Shown here: in pieces, positions 59,314-64,000 of the stretch
Layout of the letters: each line of letters begins with the position of its first letter
How positions within the stretch are numbered: position 1 is the first letter of the stretch
From: Gigaspora margarita
Taxonomy: Eukaryota > Glomeromycota > Glomeromycetes > Diversisporales > Gigasporaceae
Length of the DNA: 64,000 bases
Direction: 5' to 3'
Assembly: GCA_009809945.1 (NCBI GenBank)
Contig: WTPW01000434.1
Span: 170,541-234,540, forward strand
The notes under the pieces: model-generated
Told to the model about the DNA's origin: nothing
What the model saw: the letters and a program-made list of their open reading frames with translations, nothing else
Database searches by the model: none
Made by a program: the position numbers and the translations under genes

Positions 59314-60828
59314 CAGTGGGCTATTAGAGCATTGTGGACACTTTTTGAAAATTTGTATTGAGCTAAATAAACAAGATATAAAGCTAAAAATTATAATAAT
59401 GTTATTTAAATCTAAAGCTTTTAAATAAAAAAAATTCTAAAATTCTATACAGTAATTTTTAAAATAATTTAATTTTAAAAATTTTTGGATCTTTTCTTTA
59501 ATATGGTTTACTAGTTTTTAATATAGTTTTAATATGGAATTAATTGATTTGTAACTGTGGTTATAGTAACCGCATCTAATAGACCAATCAAATTCAAAGA
59601 TCAAATATAACATTACACATTTGGAAAGAGTTAAACAAATACTTGTCTTGTCAAACAAGTTTACTAAAATGCACCACTGGTGTTCAACACTAGTATATGG
59701 TATAACATGAAGATCAATATAAAAAAATAAACAAAAAAAATAAACAAAAATTGAATTTAATAAATGTGAAGTGAGAGTTAATAGTTAGGGGTTAGGGTAA
59801 GGCATAGTATATAGTGAAATTTCACAAGGAATTTTTTTTTAAAAAAAAAAGATGGTTTTATAGATAAAATTTTGTGTTAGAAGGTATTTTTGAAAAAAAT
59901 AGCAAAATGGCAAAAAATTTATATTATACAAGATCTTTATGTTATACAGTATTTAAAAAATGTAATTTGTAAAAAATCATTGTGGTGCCAGCACTAGTGT
60001 TGCATTTTAGTAAACTTGTTGTCAAAAATAGCTTCTATCTCAAAATTTCATATAGGAAACTACCTTTCAGGTTCTAACAAAAAAAATTCTTTGTTAAATT
60101 TTAAGAAAACTATACCCTGCTCTAACTAGTAGCCTCACACTTACCCTAACCTTAATTATACTTTGCTATAATTATTGATTACATGATTTTTGCATGATGT
60201 TGATCATGTGTTATCTGGTAATATTATTTATGGTTATAAAATTTATCTGTAATCTATAGTTGCAAAACAATTAATCCTTTAATATAAATATAAATTTAAT
60301 TTTTAGTATATATAAACTTAATTTTTTATTAAGTAAACCAAATATACATGCTAAGTAAAATTTGTTCAGCATAAAAAATTACATATATTCTAAAAATTTT
60401 AAATTTTTTAAAAAAATATTTATAAAATTACTAAATATAGTAATGATTACTGATTTTAGAAATTTTTTAATTTTAAATTTAATAATTTAACTTTTATATT
60501 TAATAATAATATTTAGTTTAAAATTTTGTAAAAGTTTTTAAAAATTTAGAATTATATGTAATTTATTATACTGAACAAATTTTATATAATAATCATATTT
60601 AGTTTACTTAATAAAAAAATTTTAATATACAGCAATTATAATAAATGTAACATTACACAATCATGTAACCTTAAATAACTTTATAAAATACTGCATAGAA
60701 TTCTGCAAACTTTTTTTTATTTAAAAATTTTAGATTTATTAATATTTGTAAAATTTTTGGCTTTATATCTTGTTTTTTATCTTAGTATAAATTTTCAAAA
60801 AGTGTCCACAATGCTCTGGCAGCCACTG
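59314..60828. mobile_element. Tc1/mariner-type non-autonomous element, 1.5 kb
   Basis: TIRs of about 75 bp: CAGTGGGCTATTAGAGCATT and inverted CAGTGGCTGCCAGAGCATT, both followed by GTGGACACTTTTTGAAAATT. TA lies at 59312-59313 and 60829-60830. MULE coding resumes directly after it. Inside, 59655-59695 and 59985-60020 form an inverted pair around 'caagtttactaaaatgca'. 60345-60400 contains 'gctaagtaaaatttgttcag'. No transposase is left. Confidence 0.85.
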
Positions 60829-61093
60829 TACAATTACTAAAGCTGTATTTCACTTGGGCCTTATTCATACGCACTAGTTTGAGTCAGTATCATCTAAAAC
60901 ATTAAGCTATAGTACAATTGCTCAGGGGACTAAAAACTATACAATTCAAGGATTACATTTTATTAATGAAATTTGAACACATAATGTTTATATACTAAGT
61001 ATTAGAAAAAAATTAATAAAAGGATCGAATTAGGCTCAACAATATCAGTAGCAAAAACCAGTATGCTAATTATTATAGAAGAAAGTGCAATAT

Positions 61094-61860
61094 ATTTTTT
61101 TTTTTAAGTTTTTACAACCGAGACCTGCTCGTAGTTCTTTTATTAAATTTTCTGAACAAATACATATTATTTTATATAATAGGATCTATTCTAAATTTTC
61201 TTGAACTTCGAACTCAGACCAGTGTCTGAAATTGGGTTGCGGAGTCTGCAGAACGCAACAAATTTTAAATTTTCGCAACCAAAATCTGAAGTGTATATGC
61301 AAATTCCGCACATAAATTTGCAAACTTTACTAATAAATTTCTATTAAATGCTTATGTGTGCAACTAAATTTTTATAAATTTTTATAATCCGCAACTATTT
61401 TTTTTATTTGGTTGCAGCCCACAACAAATTTAAAAATTGAATTTCAAACACTGACTCAGACTACCAAATTAATGATGCACCTGCGGCCAAGAGTTGGCTA
61501 AGTAGGACACAAGTCCTATAATAGTCTTATTTTCCAAGTTTTAATCTCAGACTTCAAATCCTACCAGCTAGCACAGGCAGGTCGCCGAAAAATGCCACCA
61601 GGAGTTCGTGACTTGATCTTCACTATGTCTCATGACTTCAGTTATACAAATCATAGATCCAAACTAACAAGTTTAGCCTCGTGGGGTTTGTTATACCAAT
61701 TACTATATTAAGTCCATCCATTGATGTTCTGGGTCCCTGTCTTCCTACGGTGTTTCAGTTCCCTAATAAGAATTGACGTTCGCCACCTACAGGACTTGAA
61801 CTAGTGATCTTCCAATTTGCGACCTCAGAGCATAACCACTATGCTATCGGACCCGAGGTC
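61094..61860 (-). mobile_element. SINE family S1, copy 2, minus strand, with a hAT MITE inside
   Basis: A perfect 14-bp target duplication AGAAAGTGCAATAT lies at 61080-61093 and 61861-61874, in the MULE coding sequence. The T-run at 61094-61105 is the reversed A tail. The head near 61855 has an A box (61836-61846, TAGCATAGTGG on the minus strand) and a B box (61791-61802). The body matches 34883-35690 through words such as 'gtcatgagacatagt.aag'. Confidence 0.9.
61220..61453. mobile_element. hAT-type MITE, 234 bp, inside the SINE
   Basis: Ends CAGTGTCTGAAATT and inverted CAGTGTTTGAAATT. The perfect 8-bp duplication ACTCAGAC lies at 61212-61219 and 61454-61461. GCAAC/GTTGC words recur inside (at least five), as binding-site-like subterminal repeats. 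Confidence 0.95.
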
Positions 61861-62180
61861 AGAAAGTGCAATATTAGAATTAACTGGGCTTATTACTTAG
61901 TTTATAACTAAATATTGTTGTAATACTGAGTTGAATATTAAAAGTTTATCATTACATATTACATTCAATTAATAATTAAGGATTATCTATATTGGCAGAT
62001 AATGAGCAGCAAATCATAAACCAAGGGGTTGCCCTCCAAAGCATTTGAAATTAGCAAAAGAAAAGGACAATAGCTTATATAAATTGCAATCCTCCAAGAC
62101 CTGTAGTTATTGTTAGAAAAAAGGATATAATATTAGAGAGTGTAAAGATTTAGCAAATAAAAGAAATGATAAATAAAGGT

Positions 62181-62460
62181 TAGGGAGCTTCCAGAAACTA
62201 GCTGATTTTTGTTTACTATGAGCCCACCTCACCTCTACCCTACCCACCCACACCTGATACCCCAATTAGCCAATCAGATTTTACGATTATTAAAAAGTTA
62301 AATATAACATTTAATAGTAAATAACTTTTGAACTACTGTACCAATTTTGATAATTCAACTACCAAAATGATCCTCTTAATGAGAGGATTCTAGTGAGTCC
62401 TAAATCGTTAAAATCCAATTACAGGATCCTGTGATCAGAATAGATTTGTGTTACTATAAA
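62181..62460 (-). repeat. Family H copy with hairpin
   Basis: On the minus strand it matches 56085-56245, ending 'ggaagctccct'. It continues into a hairpin centred on 'tcttaatgagagga', with arms 'aactaccaaaatgatc', related to 12675 and 45955. Confidence 0.65.
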
Positions 62461-62503
62461 GTTCTATAATTTATTAAATTAGGGTAGCTGCACAGCATGT
62501 AAT

Positions 62504-63301
62504 GCAGTGCAGGACAGGGCCCCTGAATATACTGATTAGAACCTCATTGTTCGGAAGTCCCAATTTTAAGAGAAAGTTTGACAGTTATTAGTGTACAGAT
62601 ATAGAAATTTGGCCAAAGCTCAAAGTACAGAATTTAGTAAACTAGTTTTTACTTCTATGTACAGATCAATAATAATTTTTACTATCATGTACAGATTTGT
62701 AATAAATATTTACCTCTATGTACATAATTTACTAGTTCAAATGAAAAATCAGTATCAGTTGACACTAGTTGAAACTATATTCATGAGCTACTAAATGTAC
62801 AGAATATATACTAGAATTGTTAGCATTTTGCAAGTTCTGTCAATATTCGGCTAGTTGGCTAACTAAATATTAATATACTTTTAGCATATTGGCAGCACAT
62901 TAATATAGTTTCAACTGGTATAAACTAATTGATTTTTTCATTTGAACTAATGAAAGTAAAACAACTTCATTTTTTTTAAACCAATATGTAATGTTGTTAG
63001 CAATTTAAATCAATAGAAGAAATTATTTGGATAGAATCTGGAGTTATAAATGCTAAACTTTAATAAAAAAATTTAGAATAGCATTGAAATCTAAATTTAT
63101 AGTACTTTGAAAAAAATTTTTTATATAATGTTCAGTGTACAAAAATCATTTGTTAATAAAAATGTTTAATGTACAATTTTACATAAAAATAACGTATAGT
63201 GTACGAGTTTATAAATTTAGTCTGTACGGAAATGGTCCTTGGTCGAGGAGGTTTAATTAATAGTACTGTGCAGTATTCAGGGGCCCTCACAGGACCAGTA
63301 C
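62504..63301. mobile_element. TIR element V, 0.8 kb, rich in TGTACA words
   Basis: The ends share CAGGGCCCCTGAATA and inverted GAGGGCCCCTGAATA, followed by 'tactg..agaacctc' and 'ctgcacagtac'-like sequence. TGTACA/TGTACG words occur at 62594, 62658, 62691, 62719, 62797, 63137, 63172, 63200 and 63223. Frames of about 67-71 codons here look like chance. Confidence 0.65.
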
Positions 63302-63327
63302 GATCTTTATTTTGGGTTAAGAATTAT

Positions 63328-64000
63328 AGGAAAAATGTATTTGTTACACCCTATGACATTACATTTGTGTCACAGGTCTGTAGATCAATACAAAATAGAT
63401 TTAAATTTTTCTAAACTTTGAGCAAAGGTATTTTAATAACCACCAAGTCAAATTCGATGAACTTTATTTTATTGATTTATAGATTCAAAAAAAAAAGTTT
63501 ATTAAATTTGACTTGGTGGTTGTCAAGATATCTTCGCTCAAAGTTTCAAATATTCAAAACGTCTATCAAAATAGAAGTAATAACCAAATTTTTCTAAACT
63601 TCGAGCGAAGGTATCTTGACAACCACCAAGTCAAATTTGATGAACTTTTTTTTGTTTGAATTTTATAGACTCATAGAATTCAAAAAAAAATGTTCATCGA
63701 ATTTGACTTAATGCTTGTCAAGATATCTTTGCTCAAACTTTTAAAAAAAACTCAAAACATCTATCAAAATAGAAATAATAACTAAATTTTTCTAAACTTT
63801 GAGCAAAGGTAACTTGACAACCACCAAGTCAAATTCGATGAACTTTTTTTTTGAATTATATAGATGCATACAATTCAAAAGAAAAAAGTTCATCAAATTT
63901 GACTTGGTGGTTGTCAATATATCTTTGCTCAAAGTTTCAAAACAAACCCAAAACGTCTATCAAAATAGAAGTAATAACCAAATTTTTCTAAACTTTGAGC
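63328..64000. mobile_element. Second Z-sat element (palindromic satellite), running off the window
   Basis: It begins AGGAAAAATGTATTTGTTAC at a TA-rich site, matches the left end at 29620 through 'gtcac.ggtct', then 'tagatcaata'. From 63412 it enters the same palindromic units of about 190 bp, starting near 63412, 63598, 63795 and 63990. Confidence 0.85.

Larger units (their letters stand above)
56659..62177 (+). pseudogene. MULE-type transposase remnant in four pieces
   Basis: The product would be a Mutator-like transposase. Piece 1 (56659-57275): GFEQFENEKVQLAIVDLD, FVAIKYCKELDSINYA, then a zinc/WRKY-like region with SISKPKK-type spacing, QVSFYFGKQPTTIHLT and WFSLSMLDKIEHYT. Piece 2 (58030-59311): HHHIKKK, KLTRLFWITSQQ, YSISKIFIAGVESI and GTLLKDLIKIIKSKLDKE. 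It ends in the region that should carry the SWIM finger, where the Cys and His positions read Tyr. Piece 3 (60831-61079): ITKAVFHLGLIHTRWFES and IAQGTKNYTIQGLHFINE. Piece 4 (61875-62177): RGCPPKHLKLAKEKDN and a zinc knuckle CSYC..KGYNIREC with its His changed to Tyr. Many stops and frameshifts. Three insertions separate the pieces. TIRs of the original MULE were not found. Confidence 0.8.

Overview
The window is strongly AT-rich eukaryotic DNA made almost entirely of transposable elements. I see no intact protein-coding gene, no intact tRNA or rRNA, and nothing bacterial. Spliceosomal introns, SINEs with tRNA-like heads, an endonuclease-type LINE with RNase H, and transposase remnants of pogo, Plavaka (CACTA) and MULE type point to a fungus. 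The form of the Plavaka and MULE proteins and the base composition fit an arbuscular mycorrhizal (Glomeromycotina, Rhizophagus-like) genome. That assignment is inference from memory, not from a search.

Layout. 1-3.8 kb: a nearly complete pogo-like transposon (840-3767, TA target duplication, intron in the transposase) inside an older short repeat. 3.8-15.5 kb: no genes; a 2 kb degenerate tandem array (4880-7060) and a series of foldback/MITE elements. 15.55-25.26 kb: a decayed two-ORF LINE on the + strand, broken by a MITE. 25.4-28.8 kb: two long non-autonomous TIR elements, the second with a 209-base assembly gap. 29.6-32.8 kb: a TIR-ended element filled with about 14 palindromic units of about 195 bp; a second copy starts at 63.3 kb and leaves the window. 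33.4-38.3 kb: a six-copy MITE family (A), one copy split by a 1.07 kb near-perfect palindrome, plus two SINE families. 39.5-44.8 kb: exons of an unrecognised minus-strand gene remnant, split by a 2.6 kb element of palindromes and an 0.85 kb element. 45.3-49.8 kb: a 1.84 kb TIR element, MITEs and duplications. 50.3-51.9 kb: four elements nested one in another. 52.5-56.05 kb: a Plavaka transposase pseudogene broken by three different MITEs. 56.6-62.2 kb: a MULE transposase pseudogene broken by a TTAA MITE (itself holding a hAT-like MITE), a 1.5 kb TA element and a SINE (itself holding a hAT MITE). 62.2-63.3 kb: two more TIR elements.

The main value of the window is as a record of insertions. 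Many target duplications are legible, so relative ages can be read. Several unrelated families share a core close to GAACAAGTTTACTTA, and many carry clusters of short perfect palindromes near their ends. Those two patterns and the palindromic satellite are the best candidates for something not yet described.
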